This document shows, in pieces, positions 45,594 to 54,568 of a stretch of DNA of 64,000 bases. Source of the DNA: Paenibacillus amylolyticus (lineage in GTDB: Bacteria > Bacillota > Bacilli > Paenibacillales > Paenibacillaceae); the NCBI RefSeq assembly GCF_001570725.1, contig NZ_BCNV01000001.1, positions 3,472,001 through 3,536,000 of the forward strand. Direction: 5' to 3'. Made by a program: the position numbers and the translations under genes. The first letter of the stretch is position 1. Every line of letters begins with the position of its first letter. The notes below the pieces were generated by a model, which worked only from the letters and a program-made list of their open reading frames with translations, did not search any database and was not told the DNA's origin.

Positions 45594-46274
45594 TTAGCGA
45601 TATATTTCAATAATCACCTTTGCCAGATCCACATACATCGTTTGCGCGAACTCATACAAAGGTTGAATCGTTACATTTTGCAAAGGAGGTATAACTAGAA
45701 TTAATAGGAAGATAAAAATGGACCATTGCTCCACACCTTGCAGCTTGCGGCTGATTGAAGGTGGCAGTGCATCTTCTAGAATCCGATAACCATCCAACGG
45801 AGGCAACGGAATCAAGTTAAACAGGAACAGGAAAAAGTTTGTTAAGTTAAAGATAGCGAAGAACGTCGTAATTGCTGTCAGCAGCCGCTCATTATCAATC
45901 CCGCCGAGTGCTCCTGAACCAACCAGTGAGGCATAGATGATTGTACCGATGATCGCGAGTAATAAATTGCTTAGAGGCCCTGCTGCGGATACGATGATGC
46001 CCATCAATCTAGGCTTGTCGAAGTTAGCCCGATTAACCGGAACCGGACGTGCCCAACCAAAACCGGCAATAATGAGCAGGAGCACACCAAACAAATCAAA
46101 GTGAACAACCGGATTCAGTGTAACCCGACCCAACAGCTTGGCTGTCGGATCACCGAATTTGTTTGCAAAATATGCATGCGCGAATTCATGCACCGTAAAT
46201 GCGATCAGAATGGTCAGCAGGAAAAACGGAAGCTGATCGATCGGATAACGAAAGAACGAATTCCAAAAGTCCAT
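45594..46274 (-). CDS. Site-2 protease family (M50) membrane metalloprotease
   Basis: A 226-residue rhomboid-like zinc protease of the M50B/FtsH-independent type, with about five or six membrane helices. The zinc motif HEFAHAYFANKFGDPTAK is near residue 29, and the third ligand region is LFNLIPLPPLDGYRIL near residue 148. Short M50 proteins of this kind cut membrane-spanning substrates, but the target here is unknown. It begins 3 bases after the prmA stop, so the two are cotranscribed. The 137-base gap to rsmE contains an inverted repeat without a T-run. Confidence 0.88.
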   Translation of the reverse strand: MDFWNSFFRYPIDQLPFFLLTILIAFTVHEFAHAYFANKFGDPTAKLLGRVTLNPVVHFDLFGVLLLIIAGFGWARPVPVNRANFDKPRLMGIIVSAAGPLSNLLLAIIGTIIYASLVGSGALGGIDNERLLTAITTFFAIFNLTNFFLFLFNLIPLPPLDGYRILEDALPPSISRKLQGVEQWSIFIFLLILVIPPLQNVTIQPLYEFAQTMYVDLAKVIIEIYR

Positions 46275-46277
46275 GGG

Positions 46278-47243
46278 TTACCCCTTTCTGGCTACAAACG
46301 CCAGCCAATCCTCATCACGGTGGATCGCACTCACTTCAAACCCGGAGGCTACCAGTGCATCATGTACAACCTGCTCTTTGTTCTTCCAAATACCCGATAC
46401 AATATAGGTACCACCAGACTCAAGCGCATTATAGACATCATCTACGAATAACAAAATGATCTCAGCCAGAATGTTCGCCACGACAACCTTAACTGGCAGT
46501 TGCACACCAAGCGCAGGGTCCTGACTCCCGAGGACGGACAACAGATCACTCTCTTTAACCGTAATTTGTTGCTCCAGCCCATTCAGTTCCACATTCTCCC
46601 TGGCACTGATTACCGCAACCGGATCAAGATCGAGCGCCAGCACATGTTTTGCCCCAAGCTTGATCGCTCCGATAGCCAAAATACCCGAACCTGTACCTAC
46701 GTCAATAACTTCCTCGCCGCCCTGAATAACCGTTTCCAATGTGCGCAAGCAGAGGGAGGTCGTTGGATGTGTTCCTGTTCCAAAAGCCATACCTGGATCA
46801 AGCTCAATGATTTTCTCATCCGGACTTTCAGGCGTATACTCCTCCCACGTTGGTTTGATCGTCAGACGTTCCGATACACGTACCGGCTTGAAATATTGCT
46901 TCCAAGCTGTTGCCCAGTCATTTTCATCCACTGTACGCGTCTCATAACGAACCTCACCTGTATCAATTCCAAATTCAGAGAGTTCCTCAATTCTCGGATG
47001 AACTTCGGACTGCAGTGCAACCATATCCGTACCTTCGGAGAAGTACCCTTTGATGACCGCAAAGCCTTCAGGAATATCATTCAAAGGAACATCGTATAAC
47101 TCACCATACGTTGTGTCCCGTTTTTTATTTAAAGTACCGGACTCTTCAATCGAAACCCCTCCAGCACCCGCTTCATGTAAAAAATTCGAAATCATCTCCA
47201 CAGCTTCTTCTGTGGTATGTATTGTTAGTTCATGCCATAACAT
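46278..47243 (-). CDS. prmA: Ribosomal protein L11 methyltransferase PrmA
   Basis: Methylates amino groups of ribosomal protein L11. The N-terminal ferredoxin-like recognition domain (1-80) begins MLWHELTIHTTEEAVEMI; the catalytic domain has IDVGTGSGILAIGAIKLGA (motif I, near 180), ALDLDPVAVISARENVELN, and VVVANILAEIILLF (the family NILA motif). The start was set at the ATG 12 codons inside the longest frame, with GAGGAGG 11 bases upstream. It has 321 residues and, as yqeT in B. subtilis, lies downstream of dnaJ, here separated by three small genes. Confidence 0.95.
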   Translation of the reverse strand: MLWHELTIHTTEEAVEMISNFLHEAGAGGVSIEESGTLNKKRDTTYGELYDVPLNDIPEGFAVIKGYFSEGTDMVALQSEVHPRIEELSEFGIDTGEVRYETRTVDENDWATAWKQYFKPVRVSERLTIKPTWEEYTPESPDEKIIELDPGMAFGTGTHPTTSLCLRTLETVIQGGEEVIDVGTGSGILAIGAIKLGAKHVLALDLDPVAVISARENVELNGLEQQITVKESDLLSVLGSQDPALGVQLPVKVVVANILAEIILLFVDDVYNALESGGTYIVSGIWKNKEQVVHDALVASGFEVSAIHRDEDWLAFVARKG

Positions 47244-47325
47244 ACTTGGTTTTTCCTCCTCATTTTTCAAACATCCCAACTATTGTACTACACAAGCGAG
47301 CCGGAGCACAAAGCCGACCACGAAA

Positions 47326-47374
47326 AGAAAAACAAAACAGGATATCCGCAGTCTAGCTGCTCGAATATCCTGTC
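47326..47374 (-). terminator. Terminator upstream of prmA
   Basis: ACAGGATATTC pairs with GGATATCCTGT (47363-47373 with 47337-47347) and is followed by TTTTGTTTTTC on the minus strand. It ends the transcript of the two small genes at 47433-47997. Confidence 0.85.
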
Positions 47375-47432
47375 ATCTATTCAACCATATCTATATCATT
47401 TACTTAAGCATTTTGCATAATTTGAATCTCAC

Positions 47433-47825
47433 TTAACAAAAACGTCCACCGTTCTGCGTGATCATCTCTGCGGCTTGCGGGAGCGAATCGTTGGATATGG
47501 ACACGGTCAGCAAAATTTCTTGTTTTATCCTGTCGGCCGAATCCGCTTCGGGCGTATCATACACCTGACCATTGGATAACATTTCCGTTTCATCACTAAT
47601 CAGGGCAAGTACATTCAATTCGCCACTAAATCCTCCGACGACAGCCGTAGGAGAATTATCGGAGCCCGTAACATCGTGTGAGTTTAAGGCAGACGCTTCA
47701 TTGCCGAGACTCTCGATACTCAATTGGTTCGGGTGTAACAATTCCAGGGCTCTGCGTGCAGACTCGGCCTCAGCCCAGCTTGTAAATACAGCTTCGAGGG
47801 TAACCGCCGAGCGATCTTCAGTCAT
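47433..47825 (-). CDS. Hypothetical stress-type protein, relative of 48218-48586
   Basis: A 130-residue protein not recognised by name. The start was set at the ATG giving MTEDRSAVTLEAVFTSWAEA; GGGAG is close upstream. The N-terminal unit (LEAVFTSWAEAESARRALELL, then LSIESL) has the beta-alpha-beta look of YflT-like general stress domains, and the C-terminal unit (ILLTVSISNDSLPQAAEMITQNGGRF) repeats the same style. The same N- and C-terminal patterns occur in the protein at 48218-48586, so they are probably paralogues. Its start overlaps the stop of the small YfhD-like gene by 8 bases. The function is unknown. Confidence 0.75.
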   Translation of the reverse strand: MTEDRSAVTLEAVFTSWAEAESARRALELLHPNQLSIESLGNEASALNSHDVTGSDNSPTAVVGGFSGELNVLALISDETEMLSNGQVYDTPEADSADRIKQEILLTVSISNDSLPQAAEMITQNGGRFC

Positions 47826-47997
47826 GAAGCTCCCGTCCCTGACGTCGATCAGCCGCTTCACTGCGGCGTAGTGCTTCGATATCCTCATGATCCGCAGCTT
47901 CAGCGCTGAATTCCACGTCCTCATTTTTAGCGGACTGCAATCGTTTCATCTTTTCCGTTTTCGTGAGAATCTTGCCTGGACGTTCATGTTCTGCCAT
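47818..47997 (-). CDS. Small YfhD-like acidic protein
   Basis: A 59-residue ORF with an excellent AAGGAGGAGC ribosome-binding site 6 bases before its ATG. It starts MAEHERPGKILTKTEKMKRL and continues with DVEFSAEAADHEDIEALRRS and EAADRRQGRELHD. The DVEFS-A-D-DLEA-AADxRQ pattern resembles the YfhD family of small Bacilli proteins, whose function is unknown. Its stop codon overlaps the start of the next gene (47825), indicating translational coupling. It lies directly downstream of palindromic element D. Confidence 0.8.
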   Translation of the reverse strand: MAEHERPGKILTKTEKMKRLQSAKNEDVEFSAEAADHEDIEALRRSEAADRRQGRELHD

Positions 47998-48029
47998 TGT
48001 TATGCTCCTCCTTCAAATTAAAATGAACT

Positions 48030-48195
48030 AATACGTGTACACTGTAACACTCCGATTGTAGTCCCATCCTCCGATCGCTGTTATCCCCAGATTTCTTCAA
48101 CTCCCTCCTTAAAGGGAGAAATCCGGGGATAAAGGCGCACGCTTCGCTTCTTCAGATTGGTTCTACACTCTCCGTTAAAGTGTAATTATCTGTCC
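48030..48195 (+). repeat. Long palindromic element, copy D
   Basis: The core 48075-48153 has TTATCCCCAGATTT paired with AAATCCGGGGATAA, with inner CTCCCT/AGGGAG. Outer arms pair: TACACTGTAAC (left) with the complement of GTTAAAGTGTA (right) and TGTAGTCCCATC with the complement of GATTGGTTCTACA. Arm sequences differ from copies A-C but remain complementary to each other. It fills the 220-base gap between the two related small genes. Confidence 0.85.
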
Positions 48196-48217
48196 ATCTT
48201 ATATGGATTTCTTGAAA

Positions 48218-48586
48218 CTAGATCATTCCACCGGCTTGTTCGATTATGGACATAGCACGGTGATGTACCGATTCATCTACGATGACCGTTAGCAATACAT
48301 CCCTTCCCGTAGGTCCACCTTGTCCACCATCACTCATGCCGCTTGCAGAAGGGTCCGCCGCAGCCATGATTCCAGCGCTCGCATTCGTTTGCATCGAATC
48401 GGGCACCCATGATGAAAAACTGCCGGAAACGCCCGGCTTGTAGGAAGCCCCGCTTGGTCCTACACCTGCATATCGGCTGAATCGATTAATTGACAGGTCT
48501 TCCACTCGCAATGCCTCCAGTTTTTTGGCTGCCCCTTGCGCCTGCTCCGGGCTATGAAAGTACGCCAAAATATTTTTCTCGGTCAT
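48218..48586 (-). CDS. Hypothetical stress-type protein, relative of 47433-47825
   Basis: A 122-residue protein without a known name. The N-terminal unit MTEKNILAYFHSPEQAQGAA (continuing KKLEALRVEDLSINRF) resembles the start of YflT-like stress proteins. A central Gly/Ser-rich linker follows, and the C-terminal unit is DVLLTVIVDESVHHRAMSII plus EQAGGMI. The ATG at 48586 was preferred, with AGGTG 6 bases upstream, over a GTG three codons earlier that lies inside that site. It is located between the dnaJ terminator and palindromic element D. Confidence 0.72.
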   Translation of the reverse strand: MTEKNILAYFHSPEQAQGAAKKLEALRVEDLSINRFSRYAGVGPSGASYKPGVSGSFSSWVPDSMQTNASAGIMAAADPSASGMSDGGQGGPTGRDVLLTVIVDESVHHRAMSIIEQAGGMI

Positions 48587-48761
48587 CCGCTTCACCTGCT
48601 TCCCTAATTTCTCGCATATCAGCTATGCATATCATTCTCGCCATGCTATCTTTCCGCAAATTTGCTCAGAATATACCGAAATGCTCCCACAAATTGCTGT
48701 CGTTCTTCGCAGCATAAATCCATGGATTTTGCGAAAACCACTGAATCTGTAAAAAAGCGTA

Positions 48762-48805
48762 CAAAAAAAGGACACCCCACGGTAAAAACCGGTGTGGTGT
48801 CCTTT
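48762..48805 (-). terminator. Terminator of the hrcA-grpE-dnaK-dnaJ operon
   Basis: AAAGGACACC pairs with GGTGTCCTTT around a CAC-GTG inner stem and is followed by TTTTTTTG on the minus strand, about 20 bases after the dnaJ stop. Confidence 0.9.
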
Positions 48806-48826
48806 GGGACTTGCTTTATTTTATTC

Positions 48827-49951
48827 TCAGTCGCCGCGGAAGGCGCGTTTTACTCTGTCAAAGAAGGATTGTTCATGCTCATGTGTTTGCTCTCCATCCA
48901 GTGCAGCAATTTGGCGAAGCAGATCCTTCTGCTCGTCATTCAGCTTACTAGGTGTAACCACAACCACTTTCACATGTTGATCCCCTTGCCCCATACCGCG
49001 CAGGCGTGGTACGCCTTTGCCTTTGAGTCGGAAATACGTTCCCGTCTGTGTACCAGCTGGTACTTTCAACTTCACTTTCTCAGTCAATGTCGGGATCTCA
49101 ACTTCATCTCCCAGAGCTGCCTGAGCAAAGGTAAGTGGGATTTCGCAATAAATATCGTCGCCTTCACGCTCGAAGAAATCATGTGATTTCACGCGAATGA
49201 CAATATACAGATCTCCCGCTGGTCCGCCACGCAGGCCTCCCTCGCCTTCACCTGTCATACGCAGTTGCGCGCCATCATCTACACCCGCTGGAATGCGAAC
49301 ATGGATTTTGCGTTGCTTGCGGACTTTACCGCTGCCACTGCACGTTGTACATTTTTCTTTGATAATTTGGCCCGAACCGCTACAGTTCGAACATGCACGA
49401 CGATTAACCATACGACCGAACGGTGTATTTTGAACGACTTCCTGCTGACCGCTACCTTGGCAGACCGAGCAGGTTTCCGGTTTCGTTCCAGGTTTGGCGC
49501 CTGAGCCATGACACGTATCGCAGCCTTCGGTACGCGGAATCGTAATATCGGTTTCTTTGCCGAATACCGCTTCCTTGAACTCAATCGTCATCGTGTACTG
49601 CAGATCATTCCCCCGTTGCGGAGCATTTGGATCACGTCGTCCACCGCCACCGCCGCCAAAGAACATGTCGAAGATATCGCCAAATCCGCCGCCGCCAAAA
49701 TCACCGCCACCACCGAATCCACCTTGATTCGGATCGACATGACCATATTGATCATACTGGGCACGCTTCTGACCGTCACTCACTACATCGTAAGCTTCTT
49801 TAACTTCTTTAAATTTAGCTTCCGCATCAGCAGCCTTGTTTACGTCAGGGTGATACTGACGGGCAAGCTTACGGTAAGCCTTTTTAATCTCATCGTCGTT
49901 AGCCGTTTTACTAACGCCAAGCACCTCATAATAATCACGCTTTTCAGCCAC
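48827..49951 (-). CDS. dnaJ: Chaperone DnaJ
   Basis: Hsp40 co-chaperone that delivers clients to DnaK and stimulates its ATPase. The 374-residue protein has the J domain with YHPDVNK near residue 33, a Gly/Phe-rich linker ([21 protein letters not shown]), four CxxCxGxG zinc modules ([32 protein letters not shown], about 140-205), and the C-terminal substrate-binding domain. Length and domain set are complete. It follows dnaK by 129 bases and is last in the operon. Confidence 0.98.
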   Translation of the reverse strand: MAEKRDYYEVLGVSKTANDDEIKKAYRKLARQYHPDVNKAADAEAKFKEVKEAYDVVSDGQKRAQYDQYGHVDPNQGGFGGGGDFGGGGFGDIFDMFFGGGGGGRRDPNAPQRGNDLQYTMTIEFKEAVFGKETDITIPRTEGCDTCHGSGAKPGTKPETCSVCQGSGQQEVVQNTPFGRMVNRRACSNCSGSGQIIKEKCTTCSGSGKVRKQRKIHVRIPAGVDDGAQLRMTGEGEGGLRGGPAGDLYIVIRVKSHDFFEREGDDIYCEIPLTFAQAALGDEVEIPTLTEKVKLKVPAGTQTGTYFRLKGKGVPRLRGMGQGDQHVKVVVVTPSKLNDEQKDLLRQIAALDGEQTHEHEQSFFDRVKRAFRGD

Positions 49952-50080
49952 TCTTCCACCCCCATATCATTCACCATATCGCACATCGTGACAAAAGGAA
50001 AGCCAAAGCACGGGAGCCCCGGCTATGACTTTCCCTCTAATTCGAACGTCACCGATGTTTAATTCGCGTAGAACTACGAA

Positions 50081-51925
50081 TTAGTTTTGTTTTTTATCTT
50101 CGTCCACAACTTCGTAATCAGCGTCTACGACGTTGTCACGTTTTGCGGAACCTTGTTGCTCTTCAGCGCCTTGTGCTTCTTGCTCTTGCGCCTGTGCTTG
50201 CTCATACAGTTTCACAGACAGTTGTTGAACGATCTCTGTCAGTTCTTCAGTAGCAGCTTTGATATCCTCCAGGTTGTCGGAAGCCAGAACGCCTTGCAGT
50301 TTTTCTTTGGCTGCATTCGCTTTTTCAACTTCGCCTGCGTCTGCTTTTTCGCCAAGATCTTTGATCGTTTTGTCAACAGAATAGATCAGTTGATCTGCAC
50401 TGTTTTTCGCTTCAACGAGTTCTCTGCGTTTTTTATCTTCTTCAGCATGCAACTCAGCATCTTTCATCATTTGCTCAACTTCAGCATCGCTCAAACCGCT
50501 GGAAGAAGTGATTGTGATTTTTTGAGTTTTGTTTGTACCTTTATCTGTTGCAGATACGTTAACGATACCGTTGGCATCAATATCGAAGCTAACCTCGATT
50601 TGTGGAACGCCACGTGGAGCTGGTGGAATATCACCCAACATGAAACGTCCAAGCGATTTGTTACCCGCTGCCATCTCACGCTCACCTTGCAGAACATGAA
50701 TCTCAACACTTGGTTGATTGTCTGCATATGTGGAGAACACTTGAGATTTGCTTGTAGGGATCGTTGTGTTACGCTCGATCATTTTAGTGAATACGCCACC
50801 CGCTGTTTCGATACCCAGGGACAATGGAGTTACGTCAAGCAATACAACGTCTTTCACATCACCTGTCAGTACGCCCGCTTGTACAGCAGCACCCAAAGCT
50901 ACAACTTCATCTGGGTTAACGCCTTTGTGAGGCTCTTTACCCGTCAGTTTTTTGATCGCTTCTTGTACAGCTGGAATACGTGTGGAACCACCAACCAATA
51001 CGATCTTGTCGATATCGTTAGCTGTCATACCCGCATCGCTCAATGCACGACGAGTTGGTTCAAGCGTACGCTCAACCAGACCTTCAGAGATTTCTTCAAA
51101 TTTCGCACGGCTCAGGTTCAACTCCAAATGCTGAGGAACACCATCAGCGACTGTGATGAACGGCAAGGAGATCGTTGTAGTCAATACGCCGGAAAGTTCT
51201 TTTTTCGCTTTTTCCGCTGCATCTTTCAAACGTTGAACCGCTGCTTTATCTTTACTCAAGTCAATGCCTTGATCTTTTTTGAATTCACTTACGAGGTAAT
51301 CGATGATCACTTGGTCAAAGTCATCGCCGCCCAATTGGTTGTCCCCGCTAGTTGCTTTAACTTCGAAGAAGCCATCACCCAGTTCAAGAATGGATACGTC
51401 GAACGTACCGCCACCCAGGTCATATACGAGGATCGTTTGGTCTTCGGATTTCTCCATACCGTATGCCAAAGCTGCTGCTGTTGGCTCGTTGACGATACGC
51501 AGAACTTCCAGACCTGCAATTTTACCCGCATCTTTAGTTGCTTGACGCTGACTGTCATTGAAGTAAGCTGGTACAGTAATAACTGCTTGAGTTACCGTTT
51601 GACCCAGATAAGCTTCAGCATCGGATTTCAATTTTTGCAGGATGATTGCAGAGATCTCTTGTGCGGAGTAGTCTTTGCTATCGATTGTTTCCTTGTGGGA
51701 AGTACCCATGTGACGTTTGATCGACATGATGGTACGATCCGGATTTGTGATGGCTTGACGTTTTGCTGTTTCACCAACAACGCGCTCTCCATCTTTTTTG
51801 AAACCGACTACGGATGGAGTTGTACGTGCGCCCTCCGGATTTGGAATTACGACAGCCTCGCCGCCTTCCATTACTGCTACGCATGAGTTTGTTGTTCCTA
51901 AGTCAATACCGATTACTTTGCTCAT
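50081..51925 (-). CDS. dnaK: Chaperone DnaK (Hsp70)
   Basis: ATP-dependent Hsp70 chaperone. The N-terminal ATPase domain has [17 protein letters not shown] at residues 5-21, [16 protein letters not shown] near 168 and [12 protein letters not shown] near 310. The substrate domain carries [17 protein letters not shown] near 360, and the C-terminal lid ends with an acidic segment EVVDEDKK. Its 614 residues are normal for Bacilli; as in other Gram-positives it lacks the extra segment present in the E. coli ATPase domain. A large antisense open frame covers it and is a codon shadow. Confidence 0.99.
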   Translation of the reverse strand: MSKVIGIDLGTTNSCVAVMEGGEAVVIPNPEGARTTPSVVGFKKDGERVVGETAKRQAITNPDRTIMSIKRHMGTSHKETIDSKDYSAQEISAIILQKLKSDAEAYLGQTVTQAVITVPAYFNDSQRQATKDAGKIAGLEVLRIVNEPTAAALAYGMEKSEDQTILVYDLGGGTFDVSILELGDGFFEVKATSGDNQLGGDDFDQVIIDYLVSEFKKDQGIDLSKDKAAVQRLKDAAEKAKKELSGVLTTTISLPFITVADGVPQHLELNLSRAKFEEISEGLVERTLEPTRRALSDAGMTANDIDKIVLVGGSTRIPAVQEAIKKLTGKEPHKGVNPDEVVALGAAVQAGVLTGDVKDVVLLDVTPLSLGIETAGGVFTKMIERNTTIPTSKSQVFSTYADNQPSVEIHVLQGEREMAAGNKSLGRFMLGDIPPAPRGVPQIEVSFDIDANGIVNVSATDKGTNKTQKITITSSSGLSDAEVEQMMKDAELHAEEDKKRRELVEAKNSADQLIYSVDKTIKDLGEKADAGEVEKANAAKEKLQGVLASDNLEDIKAATEELTEIVQQLSVKLYEQAQAQEQEAQGAEEQQGSAKRDNVVDADYEVVDEDKKQN

Positions 51926-52085
51926 CCGAAAATTTCCTCCCTCAACAATTTAAAATGAATGGGTCTGATCTGACCCTTATTAGATGTTCATGTTGCTAAT
52001 CGTGCTCTATGTGTACAAACCTTTATATTAAACTTCGCCCACATTGTTCAACCAAGGAGCCGACTCATTCCTTCCAATACGGAAA

Positions 52086-52649
52086 TTATGAGCTGACTTT
52101 AACCATAGCTGGACGAAGCACTTTATCTTTCAGCATGTAGCCTTTTTGGACTTCCTCAACAACGATACCTTCTTCGTATTCGTCGCTCTCCACTTGCATG
52201 ATTGCTTGGTGGAATTCAGGATTGAACGGTTGTCCTACCGATTCCATTGCTGTCAGTCCTTCATTCGTCATCACAGTTTCCAATTGACGGAAAATCATTT
52301 GGATGCCTTTGGAGAAAGATTCGGACTCTGTTCCTTCCGGTACAGTAGCCATGGCGCGCTCGAAGTTATCAATAACCGGTACCAGTTCGGTGACCAGCTT
52401 CATCGAAGCGTATTTAGCCAATTCTTCTTTTTCCTTCTGTGTACGACGACGGAAGTTGTCAAAATCAGCCTGTGCACGGACATAACGCTGCTGTTGCTCC
52501 TCAGCTTCTGCCTTCAGACGTGCAAGCTCATCCTGCTCCTGATCAGCAATCTCTTCAGCTTGTGCTTCTGCAGCGCCAGCTTCATTGACAGGCTCCTGCT
52601 CAGCTGCTGTTACTTCTTGTTCTTCTGTAAATGATTGCTCCTCTTTCAA
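52086..52649 (-). CDS. grpE: Nucleotide exchange factor GrpE
   Basis: Exchange factor that releases ADP from DnaK. The acidic, Gln/Glu-rich N-terminal tail (1-60) leads into a long coiled-coil dimerisation helix (LARLKAEAEEQQQRYVRAQA) and the beta-wing domain (GQPFNPEFHQAIMQVES; YMLKDKVLRPAMVKV). The start is taken as the TTG at 52649, 8 bases after AAGGAGG; the GTG three codons upstream lies on the ribosome-binding site. It has 187 residues. Confidence 0.95.
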   Translation of the reverse strand: MKEEQSFTEEQEVTAAEQEPVNEAGAAEAQAEEIADQEQDELARLKAEAEEQQQRYVRAQADFDNFRRRTQKEKEELAKYASMKLVTELVPVIDNFERAMATVPEGTESESFSKGIQMIFRQLETVMTNEGLTAMESVGQPFNPEFHQAIMQVESDEYEEGIVVEEVQKGYMLKDKVLRPAMVKVSS

Positions 52650-52693
52650 GATGTTCACCTCCTTATACGAATGAAATGGTTCATTCCCGTCTC

Positions 52694-53725
52694 TTATTTG
52701 AAACGATGCGTCAGCATCGCCGTCAAATCACGGGATAGTGTATTTAAAATATGAATGACACGTGCGTAATCCATCCGCGTGGGTCCCAGAATACCGATCG
52801 AACCCAAAGCCTCGCCGTCCAATGAATAGGAGGCTGTAATCAGGCTGCAGTTAGCAAAGGCTTCATGATCATTCTCAGTGCCGATTCGCACTTGAATACC
52901 AGATCCACCCGGCACGGGCATCATCAATTTCATGAGTGTTGGTGTCTCTTCCAGCAGATCAAGAATATCTTTTACCTTTTCGATATCTTTAAACTCCGGT
53001 TGAGTCAACATGTTGGTGGCACCACTGAGGAACAGACGATTGTCATGTTCGTTGTCAAAGGCACTGTTCAGCACCTGCATAACTTCCTCATAACGTGTAA
53101 TATGCCGTTCCATCTCTTGCCCAAGTTCGGTATAGAGACGGGATTTTAATTTGTAAATTGGTACGCCCACAAGCTTGGTGTTTAACAGGCGAACCACATT
53201 CTCCATCTCGGCGACCGAGATTTCTGGTGGAATCTGGACCGTCTTATTCTCTACCTGACCTGTGTTGGTCACGATGATTGCCACAGCTTCACTCTCGTTC
53301 AGCGGAAGCAATTGAAAGTGACGAAGGGACGTATGGAATACTTCCGGTCCAAGCAGGATCGAAGTATAATTCGTCATATGTGACAAAATATTGGATGCAT
53401 GCTGAATAACTTGTTCCATGACGTTCAGCTTTTCGGCGAAGAACGACTTCAGATCATCTAACTCTTGAGGCTCCACCTGATTCCAGGGAACCAAATGATC
53501 GACATAATATCGATAACCTTTATGGGAAGGAATGCGTCCTGCTGATGTATGCGGCTGCTCCAGAAAGCCCATATCTTCAAGGTCCGCCATTTCATTACGG
53601 ATCGTCGCCGGACTGTATCCAACATCTCCCCTTTTGGAAATGCTCCGGGACCCTACGGGCTCAGCTGAACGGATATAGTCATCCACTATAGCGTTCAGAA
53701 TCATTCGTTGACGCTCTGTTAACAT
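52694..53725 (-). CDS. hrcA: Heat-inducible transcription repressor HrcA
   Basis: The repressor of the class I heat-shock genes, which binds the CIRCE operator with help from GroEL. The N-terminal winged helix (MLTERQRMILNAIVDDYIRS; GYSPATIRNEMADLEDMGFL) is followed by a GAF-like domain and a dimerisation region. The start at MLTERQRMIL was chosen because AAGGAGGG precedes it and the 12 residues upstream lie across the ribosome-binding site. It has 343 residues. A CIRCE element lies 41 bases upstream, so the gene is autoregulated. Confidence 0.97.
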   Translation of the reverse strand: MLTERQRMILNAIVDDYIRSAEPVGSRSISKRGDVGYSPATIRNEMADLEDMGFLEQPHTSAGRIPSHKGYRYYVDHLVPWNQVEPQELDDLKSFFAEKLNVMEQVIQHASNILSHMTNYTSILLGPEVFHTSLRHFQLLPLNESEAVAIIVTNTGQVENKTVQIPPEISVAEMENVVRLLNTKLVGVPIYKLKSRLYTELGQEMERHITRYEEVMQVLNSAFDNEHDNRLFLSGATNMLTQPEFKDIEKVKDILDLLEETPTLMKLMMPVPGGSGIQVRIGTENDHEAFANCSLITASYSLDGEALGSIGILGPTRMDYARVIHILNTLSRDLTAMLTHRFK

Positions 53726-53765
53726 GGTGAGTATTCCCTCCTTCTGACTGTACTGTCCCATGTCG

Positions 53766-53792
53766 TTAGCACTCCGGTTAGATGAGTGCTAA
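53766..53792 (-). promoter_or_regulatory. CIRCE operator
   Basis: A perfect TTAGCACTC-N9-GAGTGCTAA inverted repeat, the binding site of HrcA, located just downstream of the promoter of the hrcA-grpE-dnaK-dnaJ operon. Confidence 0.97.
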
Positions 53793-53803
53793 GCGGTAAT
53801 ACA

Positions 53804-53833
53804 AAAATACCAAACTGACGTGATCATTGTCAA
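53804..53833 (-). promoter_or_regulatory. Sigma-A promoter of the dnaK operon
   Basis: TTGACA (53828-53833) and TATTTT (53804-53809) on the minus strand with an 18-base spacer. The CIRCE element covers the expected start region. Confidence 0.75.
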
Positions 53834-53916
53834 GTGAGTTTGATGAGTGGGCTCATCTATTTATAGTATAGACCAATGTCGGCGAGTACTAACAACTTTA
53901 TTGAACATCCTTTGAA

Positions 53917-53971
53917 GTAAAAAGGACTGCATGTAGGGCAGAGGTTGACTCGGCTCGATCCATGCAGTCCA
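53917..53971 (-). terminator. Terminator after the GNAT gene
   Basis: GGACTGCATG (53961-53970 strand complement) pairs with CATGCAGTCC (53924-53933) and is followed by TTTTT on the minus strand. It insulates the heat-shock promoter from upstream transcription. Confidence 0.85.
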
Positions 53972-53979
53972 TTCAGTTG

Positions 53980-54450
53980 TTAGGCCGAAACGTTAAGCTC
54001 TTTCAATACCGCGATTTCATCACAACAATCCTGCTTGCTGCAATGAACACAGTCGGTCCATACTTTCTCGGGGAAAATCTCTTTCTCCACCACGGCAAAG
54101 CCGTTTTTGAGGAAGAAGGACACTTCGTATGTCAACGCCATAACCTTAGGGATTTGTTGTTTCTCCGCTTCTTCTACCAGTCGGTCCAGCAATCGGGAGC
54201 CAATACCGAGCCCTTTGTGTCCTTCCGAGATACCGAGTGATCTGACTTCCACCAAATCATTCCCCAGACGACAAAGCGATCCGCAACCCACGACTTCACC
54301 ATCGACTTCGGCTACAACAAAGTGCTCCAGCTGTCGGTGCAGTATTTCCCGTGATCGCGGAAGCATGATCCCACGCTCTGCATAGCCCTTAATCATTTCA
54401 TACAGTGGTTCAACATCTTCCGGCACGGCTTTTCTGCATATTACCGACAT
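53980..54450 (-). CDS. GNAT N-acetyltransferase (ArgA-like)
   Basis: A 156-residue GNAT enzyme. The acetyl-CoA site is GHKGLGIGSRLLDRLVEEAE near residue 80. MIKGYAERGIMLPRSRE at the N-terminus and PEKVWTDCVHC plus DCCDEIAV at the C-terminus resemble stand-alone N-acetylglutamate synthase-type (ArgA-like) acetyltransferases, which also end in a Cys-rich WTDC segment. Substrate is therefore possibly glutamate, but no arginine genes are nearby. It has its own terminator and sits between hemW and hrcA. Confidence 0.82.
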   Translation of the reverse strand: MSVICRKAVPEDVEPLYEMIKGYAERGIMLPRSREILHRQLEHFVVAEVDGEVVGCGSLCRLGNDLVEVRSLGISEGHKGLGIGSRLLDRLVEEAEKQQIPKVMALTYEVSFFLKNGFAVVEKEIFPEKVWTDCVHCSKQDCCDEIAVLKELNVSA

Positions 54451-54568
54451 CCTGCTCTCCTCCTATTACCAAGCTTTCCAGAGGAAAGCTGACTTCGTAG
54501 TTGTTAAATTAACACGCTCTGTAAAATCAATATGAATAAATATACAACAAAGCGTATAGAATTTCAAG

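Noticed and set aside
50087-51886. A 599-residue plus-strand open frame
   Set aside because: It is exactly antisense to dnaK, a well-known codon-bias shadow, and is Cys/Phe-rich with no family resemblance.
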